A DNA stretch of 64,000 nucleotides from Gp6-AA40 sp036407095 (GTDB taxonomy: Bacteria; Acidobacteriota; Vicinamibacteria; Vicinamibacterales; UBA2999), in NCBI GenBank assembly GCA_036407095.1, contig DASWZV010000082.1, positions 124,001 to 188,000 of the forward strand, in the 5' to 3' direction. The position numbers were made by a program, and so were the translations under genes. Shown piece after piece: positions 36,086 to 45,252 of this stretch. Below the pieces are notes generated by a model. The model did no database searches and had not been told where the DNA came from. It saw nothing but the letters and a program-made list of their open reading frames with translations. The stretch's first letter is position 1; each line of letters starts with the position of its first letter.

Positions 36086-38553
36086 GACGATCTCCTCATC
36101 TGAAACGGCGCACTCTTGACGATTCCCAGAATGAGCGACGAGAAGCGATAGCCTCCCGGTTCGGCCTCGCGAAGAATCTTCCGCACCGCTGGTGCATCGT
36201 AGTACTCGATGCCGCGGCCCAGGGCAAACGTCATCAGCTTCTCTGTCAGCGTTGTGACGAAGAGATCTGGACGGCGCACCAACGCCTCTTCGAGGCCAGC
36301 CACACCCTTGATCTCGCCCAGGCCCGGCAGCGCTCCTGACACGTCGATGGATCCGTTGTCTCCTTCGTTGTCTCGCCAGCGACCCACCGCGTCGAAATTC
36401 TCCAAGGTGAATCCGACGGGATCGATCGTCCGATGACAGTTCGCGCACACGGGACTCGCACGATGGGCGCTCATCCTCTCACGTACCGGCAGGGTGGCGG
36501 GTACGTTCCCATCCAGCGCCGGCACATCCGGTAGCGGGGGCGGCGGCGGCGCTCCGACGATGTTGCTCAAGACCCATACGCCACGAATGACGGGCGATGT
36601 TCGCGTTGCATAGGACGTGACGGCGAGGACACTGCCCTGCCGCAGCAATCCACCGCGCCTGCTGTCGCTTGCGAGCTCGACGCGCCGGAAGCGGCTGCCA
36701 TAGACGTTGGGAATCCCGTAATGCTTCGCGAGCCGCTCGTTGAGAAACGTATAGTCCGCCCTCAGCAGATCCAGCACACGTCGATCTTCGCGCACGACGC
36801 TGTCGACGAAGAGCTCGGTCTCCAGACGAAACGCCTGACGGAGGTTGTCGTCGAAGTCTGGATACAGGCGCACGTTCGGATCGACCGACGTCAGGTTGCG
36901 CAGCCGCAGCCACTGGCCGGCGAAGTTGCTCGCGAGGTTGTATGAGCGCGGATCCGCGAGCATTCTGCGGACGTGGCGGTCGAGCACGCCTGGCCGGCGG
37001 AGCTCTCCGCGAATCGCCGAATCGAGCAGCGCGTCATCCGGCACACTGCTCCAGAGAAAAAATGACAGGCGAGATGCCAGCTCGAGATCGCTGATGCGGT
37101 AGGCTGCGCCTGGCGCGGTCTTCTCTGGATCGACTTCCACTCGGAACAGGAATTCGGGATTGACGAGCACGGCGCTCAACGCTTTGCCGATTCCCGCATC
37201 GAAGTCGCGTTCCGACCGTCCGTCGCGATAGAACGCCATCGGCCGTTCCAGATCCGCCTCGGAAATCGGCCGGCGATACGCACGCCGCGTCAACGTCGAG
37301 AGGATCTTCTTCGCACACGCTGTCTCTTCGGCCGTCGAAGAGCCTGCCTCGCCGGAGCCTTTGGCGGAGGCGGGTTTGCAGACGAATATCCGGTGGCGGC
37401 TCGGGGTGTTGTCCGCACCGTGCGGCGCGTATGGTCCGGTGACGGAGACTTGCAAGATCCCCGGAGTGATGCGCGGGGAACGTCGCTCGTTGAACCGCGA
37501 CTGAAGCGGTTGGCGCGATGATTCGATCAGTGAAGAAGCTTCCTTGAGAAACGTGACGCCGACGTGATGCGGCCCCGCTGTCACGGGCACGCGAATCTTC
37601 AGATTCTTGTCGAGGAGCGCATCGTCGCCATTGGCAGGGCGCTGAATCGTGAACTCTCCAATCGGCATCCGGTCGAGCAGCACTTTGAGCTCATGGGGCT
37701 GCGTGTCCTTCAACCCATCGATGTCGCCGGAGTAACCACGGGCGAGGTAGATCTGGATGTCGTAGTCACCGTTCTGCGCGAACGTGTAAGGAAACAGAAT
37801 CCCGCCGCGCGTGCCGATGGGGAGTCCAGCGACATGCTCCTCCTGCGTGACGTCGGGCGCGACGCGAACGATGTCGCTCTGAAGAGAGGCCTGCGTGCTC
37901 CCGATTGCCAGCGCACTGATCTTTTGCGCCGCCGAAATGTATCGATCGAGAAGCGTCGGCGGCAGGTCGCCGACCGTCACGTTGTCGAAGCCGTGACCGC
38001 TCTCGTCGGCGGGCAGGAGCGATGACGCGTCGATGTCGACGGACAGGAGATCCCGGATGGCGTTTTGATACTCGGTGCGATTGAGACGCCGCCACGTTTC
38101 AGTGCGGCCTGGATTCGGCTTCGTCGCAGCGGCTTTGTCGAGCGACGTTTCCAGCCACGAGAGCAGCGCCTGGCGATCTTCCGTCGAGGGCTGCGGCATG
38201 TTGGGAGGCGGCATCATCCCCGTACGGAGTTTCCGTACGACCTTCTCCCAGATCTCAGGGGCTTCGCCAGGACGCACGACATCGGCTTCGTCCAACTTCA
38301 ATCCAGCCGTCACGAGTCGTTGGTTGTGGCAGGTGACGCAATAGCGATCAAGCATCCGACGGTGGCTCGACGCGGGTGATGCGCCACCGCGTGGGGATGA
38401 TGCCTGGGCGCTTGTCGCTTGCGGAGATGGTTGCTGTGCAGACGGGCGTGCCTGGATGCCCAAAGACACGATCAGCGCAAACCATGACACACCGATGGTC
38501 GCGACTCTCGCACTCGGAAAAGCCTTGGGCGCCGTCCGTTCCATCCCAGGCAT
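36082..38553 (-). CDS. DUF1587/1592/1588/1585 multi-domain c-type cytochrome
   Basis: An 823-residue exported protein with the planctomycete-cytochrome domain series. The N-terminal heme site is CVTCH, followed by PPPNMPQPS and the DUF1587 segment RRLNRTEYQNAIRDLL. DUF1595/1592 follow (RAYRRPISEADLE, ELASRLSFFLWSSVPDD), then DUF1588 (GLLRQGSVLAVTSYATRTSPVIRG, with a second heme-like CANCH) and DUF1585 (EKLMTFALGRG). It is thought to act in periplasmic electron transfer or breakdown of complex carbon, but this is not settled. It heads the operon with the DUF1552 and ankyrin genes. Confidence 0.93.
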   Translation of the reverse strand: MPGMERTAPKAFPSARVATIGVSWFALIVSLGIQARPSAQQPSPQATSAQASSPRGGASPASSHRRMLDRYCVTCHNQRLVTAGLKLDEADVVRPGEAPEIWEKVVRKLRTGMMPPPNMPQPSTEDRQALLSWLETSLDKAAATKPNPGRTETWRRLNRTEYQNAIRDLLSVDIDASSLLPADESGHGFDNVTVGDLPPTLLDRYISAAQKISALAIGSTQASLQSDIVRVAPDVTQEEHVAGLPIGTRGGILFPYTFAQNGDYDIQIYLARGYSGDIDGLKDTQPHELKVLLDRMPIGEFTIQRPANGDDALLDKNLKIRVPVTAGPHHVGVTFLKEASSLIESSRQPLQSRFNERRSPRITPGILQVSVTGPYAPHGADNTPSRHRIFVCKPASAKGSGEAGSSTAEETACAKKILSTLTRRAYRRPISEADLERPMAFYRDGRSERDFDAGIGKALSAVLVNPEFLFRVEVDPEKTAPGAAYRISDLELASRLSFFLWSSVPDDALLDSAIRGELRRPGVLDRHVRRMLADPRSYNLASNFAGQWLRLRNLTSVDPNVRLYPDFDDNLRQAFRLETELFVDSVVREDRRVLDLLRADYTFLNERLAKHYGIPNVYGSRFRRVELASDSRRGGLLRQGSVLAVTSYATRTSPVIRGVWVLSNIVGAPPPPPLPDVPALDGNVPATLPVRERMSAHRASPVCANCHRTIDPVGFTLENFDAVGRWRDNEGDNGSIDVSGALPGLGEIKGVAGLEEALVRRPDLFVTTLTEKLMTFALGRGIEYYDAPAVRKILREAEPGGYRFSSLILGIVKSAPFQMRRSS

Positions 38554-38768
38554 GAGTCCTCGTTACGCCAAGCGTGGTTGGCAGTCGCCGAATGACAAAG
38601 GTGGGACACAGTGTAGCCGAGGACGACGGGGCGCGACACGTGTTTCCCAGGTTCTCACAACGCGTCGAGATCGTCGGAATCTCGAAGAGATTCGGCAAGT
38701 GTCAGGTCATGGACGAGCATCTCCGATTCGTTGCCACCCGCCGGATCGTTTCGTCCCGTGCGGCGCAG

Positions 38769-39671
38769 TCAGGCCACCACCCGTTCGGAGACGTTGCCAC
38801 GGCCGTTGAGGAAATCGACGACCCGGCCGTCCACGATTTCATGCTGGCTGGCGGACATCTCATGTCTCGATCGTCTTACCAGTTCGCCGCGGACATCAGG
38901 GATGAGGCGCTGCGCGCGTTCCAGGGCCCGTGCCGGATCGCAGATGACTTCGTGGTCACCGTACAGCAGCAGCGTCGGAACCTGCAGGGTGCGCAGTTGC
39001 TCATCCGACACGACGGCGGGCATGATGCGCGCCGTCTCCAGCGGCATTCGAAAATGCTTCATGCCGAGATACATCAGGTCGAGCGCGGGCGCGAACGCAG
39101 GATCCGTGAGTCCGAGCCATCGCATGAACGAGTTCACGGTGAGGCGTGTCGGCCACCCAGCCATGAGCAGTCCGCGCACCGTGAACTGTCTGACCATTGG
39201 CAGCAACCCGCCCGGCGAGAGAAGTACGAGCTTCAGAAGCCGCTGCGGTGCGGCGATCGCGTAGTTGAGTGCCAGCCAGCCCCCAAAGGACTGGCCCACG
39301 AGTGAGACGCGATCCAGATGCATCGCATCCAAGATCGCCGTCAGCCACGAGACGAAATCCGCCACATGGCGTATCGGTTCGGCGGGCACGCTCTTGCCCG
39401 GTTGACCCATGACGTCGACCGCATAGACCCGATGGTCTCTGCTGAATGCTGCGATATTCGGCGACCACATCGCCGATGTCGCCATGTATCCATGCAACAG
39501 GATCAGCGGAGCCGACGCCTTCGGCCCGCTGGCGATCACGTGCGTCGTTCCAAACCGGCCTGGAACGTCGAACTCTTCGTAGGGAACAGGCCACGATTTC
39601 ATCGCGGCATCGTATGCCGCGAGATACGCGGCTTCACCTTCGGGTGTCTTGAACGCAGATTGTTGCGACAT
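38769..39671 (-). CDS. Alpha/beta hydrolase
   Basis: A 300-residue hydrolase. PLILLHGYMATSAMW has the oxyanion His-Gly, and GQSFGG is the nucleophile elbow with Ser. Asp in LLYGDHEVICDPARA and His in RRSRHEMSASQHE are candidate acid and base. The start ATG 39671 lies inside the cytochrome c gene (38-base overlap) with GGAG upstream. The substrate is unknown; a cytochrome partner suggests periplasmic or membrane metabolism, but no signal peptide is seen. Confidence 0.87.
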   Translation of the reverse strand: MSQQSAFKTPEGEAAYLAAYDAAMKSWPVPYEEFDVPGRFGTTHVIASGPKASAPLILLHGYMATSAMWSPNIAAFSRDHRVYAVDVMGQPGKSVPAEPIRHVADFVSWLTAILDAMHLDRVSLVGQSFGGWLALNYAIAAPQRLLKLVLLSPGGLLPMVRQFTVRGLLMAGWPTRLTVNSFMRWLGLTDPAFAPALDLMYLGMKHFRMPLETARIMPAVVSDEQLRTLQVPTLLLYGDHEVICDPARALERAQRLIPDVRGELVRRSRHEMSASQHEIVDGRVVDFLNGRGNVSERVVA

Positions 39672-40137
39672 GTTGCGCTCCGCGCGCCTGGCGATGCCAG
39701 GCAATTGCATTCCACCTGTGGACCTGAAGCGTCTCGAGGTAGGCCACGAGATTCTCGATGCGCACACGCACGCGCTCGTCGGGTTCGAACACGCGGAACA
39801 GCGGCGCCCAGATTGGCATCTCGGTCGGGCCGCGAGCGGCCACCGTCTTGCCCACACCTGATAAATCGGCTTTGACGCGATCCCGTGGAAACACGTCGTG
39901 GTTGCGACGCGCCAACATTGTCAGATCGGCGGGTGTGGTCCTCAGCGCGCTGGCCAGCGGCCCGTCGCCCCGACCGCCTGCGCCATGGCACGCCGTGCAG
40001 TAGGCGTCGAACGAGTCCTTTCCATTCAGCGATTCGTAAGCCAGCGACGGGACGGTCTGGGCTCGGGGCGCTTCTACGAGCACGGGCGCGATCAGCAAGA
40101 ACCAGAGAGCCGCAATCGAGTGAGTGCTGCGGATCAT
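39634..40137 (-). CDS. Secreted mono-heme c-type cytochrome
   Basis: A 167-residue cytochrome. A signal peptide (STHSIAALWFLLIAPVLVEA) leads to the heme site CTACHG, then GRGDGPLASALRTTPADLT and the methionine-bearing GPTEMPIWAP. The GDGP motif and Met position match cytochrome c class I proteins of respiratory chains. ATG 40137 was chosen for the clean signal peptide; an earlier ATG at 40182 is possible. A degraded relative lies at 29368-29475. Confidence 0.87.
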   Translation of the reverse strand: MIRSTHSIAALWFLLIAPVLVEAPRAQTVPSLAYESLNGKDSFDAYCTACHGAGGRGDGPLASALRTTPADLTMLARRNHDVFPRDRVKADLSGVGKTVAARGPTEMPIWAPLFRVFEPDERVRVRIENLVAYLETLQVHRWNAIAWHRQARGAQHVATICVQDTRR

Positions 40138-40476
40138 GCCAGTCACCGTCGGTTTCTGACTCAAATCGATGGCAATCGCCATGCCGGATCGGATGTGTCG
40201 ATTTCCTCAGCCATCGACGGCGACCCTTCGCGGCGTGCCTGTTGCGGTCGGTGAAATTCCCCTCACCTCGGATTAGTTCGCGGCCACTGAGCCGGATCCA
40301 GTGCCCGCCCTCAGCTCCAGCCGCTTGCGAGAATTCGCGTTTCTGGGGAATTCCTCCCCCGCACGCTGATCGCATTCGCGCCACAACCCTTCACGAATCG
40401 AGAGGCATATCTGGCATGCCACGTGCTCAGGTTCATAGCGGCGCTCGCAACCGCGCCCGCAAACAGGAGGCCGATC
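40138..40476. other. Intergenic region upstream of cytochrome c and universal stress protein
   Basis: These 339 bases lie between divergent genes. I see no coding sequence with family character and no clear hairpin. It ends in AGGAGG (40465-40470), the ribosome binding site of the stress protein gene. Confidence 0.35.
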
Positions 40477-40980
40477 ATGGCTCCGCAAGTCACACGGATT
40501 CTCGTCCCGACCGATTTCAGTGAAACCGCGGATGCAGCGCTCGCGTACGCGAAGACACTGGCCGCGAAGCTGGGGGCATCGCTGCATCTGATGCATGTCT
40601 TCCAAGACCCTGGCGCCGCCATACCGTTTGTCCCTGAGACCTATGCCCCGCCGCCCCCGGATATGCGCGAACGCGCGCTGGCCGAGGCGTGGGACCAGTT
40701 GCACGATCGTCTCGACTCCGAGGAGCACAAGCGCTTCGCTGGAACACGGGCCGTCGTCGAGGGCCTCGCGGCGCTCGAGATTGTCAGATACGCCGAACAT
40801 CACGGCATCGACCTGATCGTGATGGGCACGCACGGCCGTCGCGGCATCGCGCATCTGTTCCTTGGCAGCGTCGCCGAGCACGTCGTCCGAACCGCCAAGT
40901 GTCCCGTGCTGACGGTTGGCGCTGCGGCAACAGGAGAGGAGGCCGGCACAGCGCTCCGCGGTGCAACCACAATCGCCTAG
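40477..40980 (+). CDS. Universal stress protein (UspA family)
   Basis: A 167-residue single Usp domain. The start RILVPTDFSETADAALAYAKTLA and the end DLIVMGTHGRRGIAHLFLGSVAEHVV include the ATP-binding G-2x-G-9x-G(S) motif. AGGAGG lies 6 bases before the ATG. It probably binds ATP and acts in stress survival. It is the first of three Usp domains in this island (the other two are in one protein at 49838). Confidence 0.92.
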   Translation: MAPQVTRILVPTDFSETADAALAYAKTLAAKLGASLHLMHVFQDPGAAIPFVPETYAPPPPDMRERALAEAWDQLHDRLDSEEHKRFAGTRAVVEGLAALEIVRYAEHHGIDLIVMGTHGRRGIAHLFLGSVAEHVVRTAKCPVLTVGAAATGEEAGTALRGATTIA

Positions 40981-41099
40981 TCGGCGTACATCTGCACGCA
41001 GCCATGGGACCCTCCTCGAAGGTTGACGATCGAACGAAAGGGCAATCAACGTGCCTCGCCCATGCGACACGAGCTGTTGTCGCCAGACGAGGACCGTTG

Positions 41100-41579
41100 T
41101 CAGGCGACCATCGTGGTCGTCGATGCGAACTCGACGCGCGGCTCGATCACGACATGCGTCGTCACCGAACGGCCGATGAAGCACTGCGTATGCGCGGTGT
41201 CGACGAGCTCGCGCGCCTTGACGGCGTCGGCGCCGTCCTGCAACACGATGTGCGGACGCAGACTCACACGCGACATGTGCATCGTCTGCCCCGTCGGCTC
41301 GAGCCAGCCCTCCGCCTCGTCGCTGTAGCCGACAACGGCGATGCCATTCCTTGCGGCGACAAACAGGTAGGTCAGCGCTTGACACGCCGACAGCGCCGCG
41401 ACGAACAGCTGCTCGGGATTCGCGCGCAAGGCCTCACCGCGAAAGGCGGGTGCCGACGACATCTCGAGCGTGGTCGGCCCGATCGTGACGCGAAGATCCC
41501 GGCTGAAGGAGATCGGATCGTGCGTCGGCCCCTTTCCGGCGCCCGTCCATTCGAGATGCGACGTAAAGCTGTGTGCCAT
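41100..41579 (-). CDS. OsmC/Ohr family peroxiredoxin-like protein
   Basis: A 159-residue OsmC-family protein. The two catalytic Cys are in LSACQALTYL and HTQCFIGRS. The N-terminal Glu/Arg segment PAFRGEALRANPEQLFVAA matches family members that reduce organic hydroperoxides using dithiols. It is monocistronic in the stress island. An Ohr-type call is less certain than OsmC-like. Confidence 0.88.
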   Translation of the reverse strand: MAHSFTSHLEWTGAGKGPTHDPISFSRDLRVTIGPTTLEMSSAPAFRGEALRANPEQLFVAALSACQALTYLFVAARNGIAVVGYSDEAEGWLEPTGQTMHMSRVSLRPHIVLQDGADAVKARELVDTAHTQCFIGRSVTTHVVIEPRVEFASTTTMVA

Positions 41580-41919
41580 GATCCCTCACACGCGTACCGC
41601 CGATCGGTTCCCTGCGCAAGCGAATACTCGACCATCGGTCGAACGTTCTCTCGATGTCGACGAGGTTATTGTGGACGCGTCTGCGGCTCCGCGGCCTCCG
41701 AACCATTCGGGAGCAATCGGTGTGCCCTCGTGAAGGTCGTGAGAAGCCCGGGCGTCATTCCGGGCGTCACTGTCCGGCACAGTCCGGCCATGCGAACTAT
41801 TTCGTTGGTCCGGGGATTTTCCAGGCACCGAGGTGCTGGCGGCACGAATGCGCCGTGGCGCCGACTCCATTGCGCGACTGGATCAATCGTTGCTCTGGCA
41901 CGTCAATGAGGAGGGCCTC
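41580..41919. other. Intergenic region, osmC-like / BON
   Basis: These 340 bases lie between divergent genes. No coding sequence with family character was found. GAGGAGGG at 41908-41915 is the ribosome binding site of the BON gene. Confidence 0.35.
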
Positions 41920-42621
41920 ATGACCAACGCAACTCTGACCAGCACGGATGTCCTCGTCCGAGACGCGGTCATACGTCAATTGGAGTGGGATCCGGAAGTC
42001 GATGCGAGTGCCATCGGTGTGACGGCCAAGGAGGGCGCAGTCACGTTGACCGGCTACATCAACTCGTACTCGGGCAAACTGGCCGCCGAGCGGGCCGCCA
42101 AACGCGTGCGCGGCGTACGCGGCGTCGCCAACGACATCGATGTGCGGCTGAAGCTCGAACGGACCGACACGGACATCGCTGCCGACGTGGTGCGAGCGCT
42201 CGAACTGCACCATACGATTCCCGAGGCTGTACAAGCCGCCGTCCATCTCGGACACGTGACGCTGACCGGGACCGTCGACTGGATGTTCCAGAAGTACGAC
42301 GCCGAGCGCGCGGTCCGCCACATTCGCGGCGTCCGCCATGTGATCAACCGGATCGCGATCGCCCCTCGGGCGGTGGAACGCGACGTTCGTCGCCGTATCG
42401 TCGACGCGCTGCACCGAAACGCGGATCTCGACGCGCGACATGTGATGGTGACCGTGACTGGGGACCACGCCGTACTGACCGGTACGGTTGGGACCTGGCT
42501 GCAACGGAACGTGGCCGCGCGCGCTGCGGCTGGCGCACCGGGGATCAGCGTCGTGGACAATCAGATCGTCATTGAACCTGGCCATGCGCCAGGCTGGCAG
42601 AACCAGGACGAGATCTGCTGA
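41920..42621 (+). CDS. Triple BON-domain protein
   Basis: A 233-residue protein with three BON domains. Each has the pattern of a helix, then GAVTLTGYI, HVTLTGTVDW or HAVLTGTVGTW, then a helix ending in a conserved VxNxI-like strand (GVANDIDV, HVINRIAI, VVDNQIVI). BON domains bind membranes or phospholipids and often occur in osmotic-shock proteins. No signal peptide is visible at the chosen start, which has a strong GAGGAGGG. Its stop codon overlaps the large hairpin shared with the convergent sigma factor gene. Confidence 0.9.
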   Translation: MTNATLTSTDVLVRDAVIRQLEWDPEVDASAIGVTAKEGAVTLTGYINSYSGKLAAERAAKRVRGVRGVANDIDVRLKLERTDTDIAADVVRALELHHTIPEAVQAAVHLGHVTLTGTVDWMFQKYDAERAVRHIRGVRHVINRIAIAPRAVERDVRRRIVDALHRNADLDARHVMVTVTGDHAVLTGTVGTWLQRNVAARAAAGAPGISVVDNQIVIEPGHAPGWQNQDEIC

Positions 42622-42667
42622 TGGGGTCGGGAGTCATTTCGTATTTCGAAATGACTCCCGACCCCAT
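42621..42667. terminator. 21-bp perfect hairpin between convergent BON and sigma genes
   Basis: Bases 42621-42641 pair perfectly with 42647-42667 around a 5-base TATTT loop. It lies between two converging genes and starts at the last base of the BON stop codon. It can serve as a bidirectional terminator, though there is only a short T run after it. Its GGGGTCGGGAGTCATTTC core looks like a dispersed REP-type element. Confidence 0.7.
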
Positions 42668-42669
42668 TT

Positions 42670-43989
42670 CTATGCTGCTTCTCTCGACCGTGCGCGCGCC
42701 TGGTGGGCCCCGCGCAGCCGCTGCAACGCCAGATGCTCGATCTGACGGACACGTTCGCGGGTGAGGCCCAACCGCTCCCCGATCTCCGCGAGGGTGTGCT
42801 TGCGGGATCCGATCAAGCCGTACCGCAGCTTGATCACGCGCCGCTCTCGTTCGGTGAGCATGGCAAGCGCACGCCAGGCGCGCTTCAGGGTGTCTTTGCT
42901 CGCAAGCCTGGCCTCTGGCGATGGCGTCGTCGTATCAGGCAGCAAGTCGCCGAAGCGCACATCTTCGGCCACGGGCGAATCGAGCGACGCCGTCGGCGCG
43001 CTGGATCGCATGGCGATGATCACTGTCTCGACGGGTATCCGGATGCGCGTCGCGATCTCTTGGATCGTGGGATCGCGGCCCAACTCGACGAACAACGCGC
43101 GGCGCGCCTTCGCAATCTGATTCAGACAGTCGACGACATGTGCCGGCAGCCGGATCGTCCGGCCCGAGTCGGCGATCGCATGCGTGATCGCCTGACGGAT
43201 CCACCACGTGGCGTAGGTTGAAAATTTGAACCCCCGCCGGTATTGGAACCTGTCCACCGCCCGCATCAGACCGAGATTGCCCTCTTGAACGAGATCGAGC
43301 AGCGACAGATTGGTTTGGCGGTAGCGCTTCGCGACCGACACCACCAGACGGAGGTTCGCTTCCGTCAAACGCCGCTTCAGCTCGTGCAGCTCGTCGAGCC
43401 GCATGCGCACGCGTCGAGCGGACACGCCGTCCACGGTCTTCAAGACATCGGCGGCCATCACCTCGACGCACCCTGGTCGCAGCGGCACCTGTCTGACCGT
43501 CTGCTCGAGCGTGGCCAAGAGCCGTTCGCAGCGTTTCTGCACATGGCCCTCCGATGCCGGCGCGTTCACAGACAGGTCGGCATCGATGCGAGCGAGCCTC
43601 GAGGCGATCCGTCGCGCTCGAGCGAGACGAGCGAGCGCATCAGTGATTTCCTCCGGTCGCAGTTCGCGGCCCTCGGGCGATTGCAGCAGACTCACGTCGG
43701 TCGGGTCTCGCCGCTGTGCGGATGAGAGTACAGCCACTCGAACGGCTGCCGAGGGTACTGCGAGCAGCGCAGCGGCGAGAGCCGCGTGTGCGGCTTCAAT
43801 CTCCCCGCAGAGGGCCCGCTCGGCCTCCCCCGTCAAGAGCGGCACCCGTCCGATCTCCCTCAGGTAGCGGTTGACCGTATCGATCGCTCCGGCCTCGCTC
43901 GCGTCCTCGGCCGGCCGAAGCGGTCCCGTCGAATCTGGTTCTTCGGCGAAGTCCCACAACTCCGACGGCGATCGCTCGATGTCCACCAT
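42670..43989 (-). CDS. RpoD-like sigma-70 factor (group 1/2)
   Basis: A 439-residue sigma factor. Region 1.2 is VNRYLREIGRVPLLT. Region 2 is NLRLVVSVAKRYRQTNLSLL through RGFKFSTYATWWIRQAI, with the -10 and melting residues conserved. Region 3 is RLPAHVVDCLNQI, and region 4 is LTERERRVIKLRYGL with EIGERLGLTRERVRQIE. It lacks the long acidic region 1.1 of housekeeping RpoD, so it is probably an alternative group 2 sigma, perhaps serving this stress island. Confidence 0.9.
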   Translation of the reverse strand: MVDIERSPSELWDFAEEPDSTGPLRPAEDASEAGAIDTVNRYLREIGRVPLLTGEAERALCGEIEAAHAALAAALLAVPSAAVRVAVLSSAQRRDPTDVSLLQSPEGRELRPEEITDALARLARARRIASRLARIDADLSVNAPASEGHVQKRCERLLATLEQTVRQVPLRPGCVEVMAADVLKTVDGVSARRVRMRLDELHELKRRLTEANLRLVVSVAKRYRQTNLSLLDLVQEGNLGLMRAVDRFQYRRGFKFSTYATWWIRQAITHAIADSGRTIRLPAHVVDCLNQIAKARRALFVELGRDPTIQEIATRIRIPVETVIIAMRSSAPTASLDSPVAEDVRFGDLLPDTTTPSPEARLASKDTLKRAWRALAMLTERERRVIKLRYGLIGSRKHTLAEIGERLGLTRERVRQIEHLALQRLRGAHQARARSREAA

Positions 43990-44111
43990 GTCTCACCCGT
44001 ACTCCCGATCTCGAGCAAATCCCGCGCCGACGCGACCTGCGCTGGCGGTCGAACAGCCGCGATGCCGGGCCGAGAACCGTTCGCAGGCGGCGCGAACAAT
44101 TCGTCCTCGCT

Positions 44112-45251
44112 TCACGCCGCCGCGCCGATGCGCCGCTCGAACCAGAGAAGCGACATCCCGAACAGGACGGCGCCGAGGACCGCAATGCCCATGACATCGC
44201 CCGCCACGGCCCCCGGCCCGTTGCCTTTCAGAATGACGCCGAACGCGAAGTCGATGTAATAGCGCAGCGGTGAGACGACACTCATCCATCGCAGCCAGGG
44301 ACTCATCGCCTCCGGCGGGTTCCAGGCGCCCGACAGAAAGATCATGGGCTGCAGGATCAGGATCATCATCAGCACCGCCTGGGCCATGTTGCGCGCCATC
44401 AGTGCGATCGCAATGCCCATGCTGGTCATCGCAAACACATAGAGTGCCGTCACGCTGAAGAACAGCAGCACGCTGCCTCGAATCGGCAGCTCGAACGCAG
44501 GCCCGAGCACCAGCAGGAAGCTGAGCGCCGACAACAGCAGCACGAGCAGCACCGTCGGGACGATCTTCGCCACGAAGATCTCCACGGGTCTGGCCGGACT
44601 CACGAGCAGCCGTTCGACCGTCCCGCGTTCCTTCTCGCGAACGAGGCTCGCCGCGGTCAGCAGCAGCGAGACCATCGTGCACATGTTGAGCAATTCCAGA
44701 AGTGCCGCGAACCACGAGCTCAGCATGTTCGGGTTGAACGTCACTCGCAGCCGCTCGTCGAGTGCCGGTCCGCGTGACAGCGTCCCGGCGGCGATGCCGC
44801 CGCGGCGTTCGAGCACGCCGACCGAGTACCTCGCCGCGATCGCGGCGATGTACGCGGTGGAGACGGTTGCCTGCATCGCCAGTGCACCATCGGTCAGGAC
44901 CTGGATGTGCGCAGGTGCGGCCCCGTCGGCACTGCGCTGAAAGTCCGGAGGGATGACGACCACGACCGCGGCCTTTCCGCCATCGAGCCAGGCCGCAATC
45001 TCGGACTCGCGATGCAGGTACGCAACTGTCTTGAAGTACGGCGGCTGCAGATGGCTGATCAACTCACGGCTCTCGGGGCTCTGGCTCAGGTCATACACGG
45101 CGGTCGCCACGTACATGGTCTCGGTGGCGCGGCCATGGCCTGCCGAATAGATGGCCGCCGTAAACGCCCACAGCAGTATGACGACGAGCGGCCGATCGCG
45201 CGCGATCTGCGCGAGCTCCTTTCGAATCAACCCGGCCACTCTGCGGACCAT
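44112..45251 (-). CDS. ABC-2 type export permease (YbhR-like)
   Basis: A 379-residue ABC-2 permease. An N-terminal helix (LVVILLWAFTAAIYSAGHG), a periplasmic domain of about 150 residues, and five C-terminal helices from MCTMVSLLLTAASLVREKERGTVERLLVSP onward are visible. EKERGT is the family cytoplasmic motif. It starts 1 base after the preceding permease gene and is the last gene of a four-gene exporter operon. It forms a heterodimeric channel with the other permease. Confidence 0.9.
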   Translation of the reverse strand: MVRRVAGLIRKELAQIARDRPLVVILLWAFTAAIYSAGHGRATETMYVATAVYDLSQSPESRELISHLQPPYFKTVAYLHRESEIAAWLDGGKAAVVVVIPPDFQRSADGAAPAHIQVLTDGALAMQATVSTAYIAAIAARYSVGVLERRGGIAAGTLSRGPALDERLRVTFNPNMLSSWFAALLELLNMCTMVSLLLTAASLVREKERGTVERLLVSPARPVEIFVAKIVPTVLLVLLLSALSFLLVLGPAFELPIRGSVLLFFSVTALYVFAMTSMGIAIALMARNMAQAVLMMILILQPMIFLSGAWNPPEAMSPWLRWMSVVSPLRYYIDFAFGVILKGNGPGAVAGDVMGIAVLGAVLFGMSLLWFERRIGAAA

Positions 45252-45252
45252 G

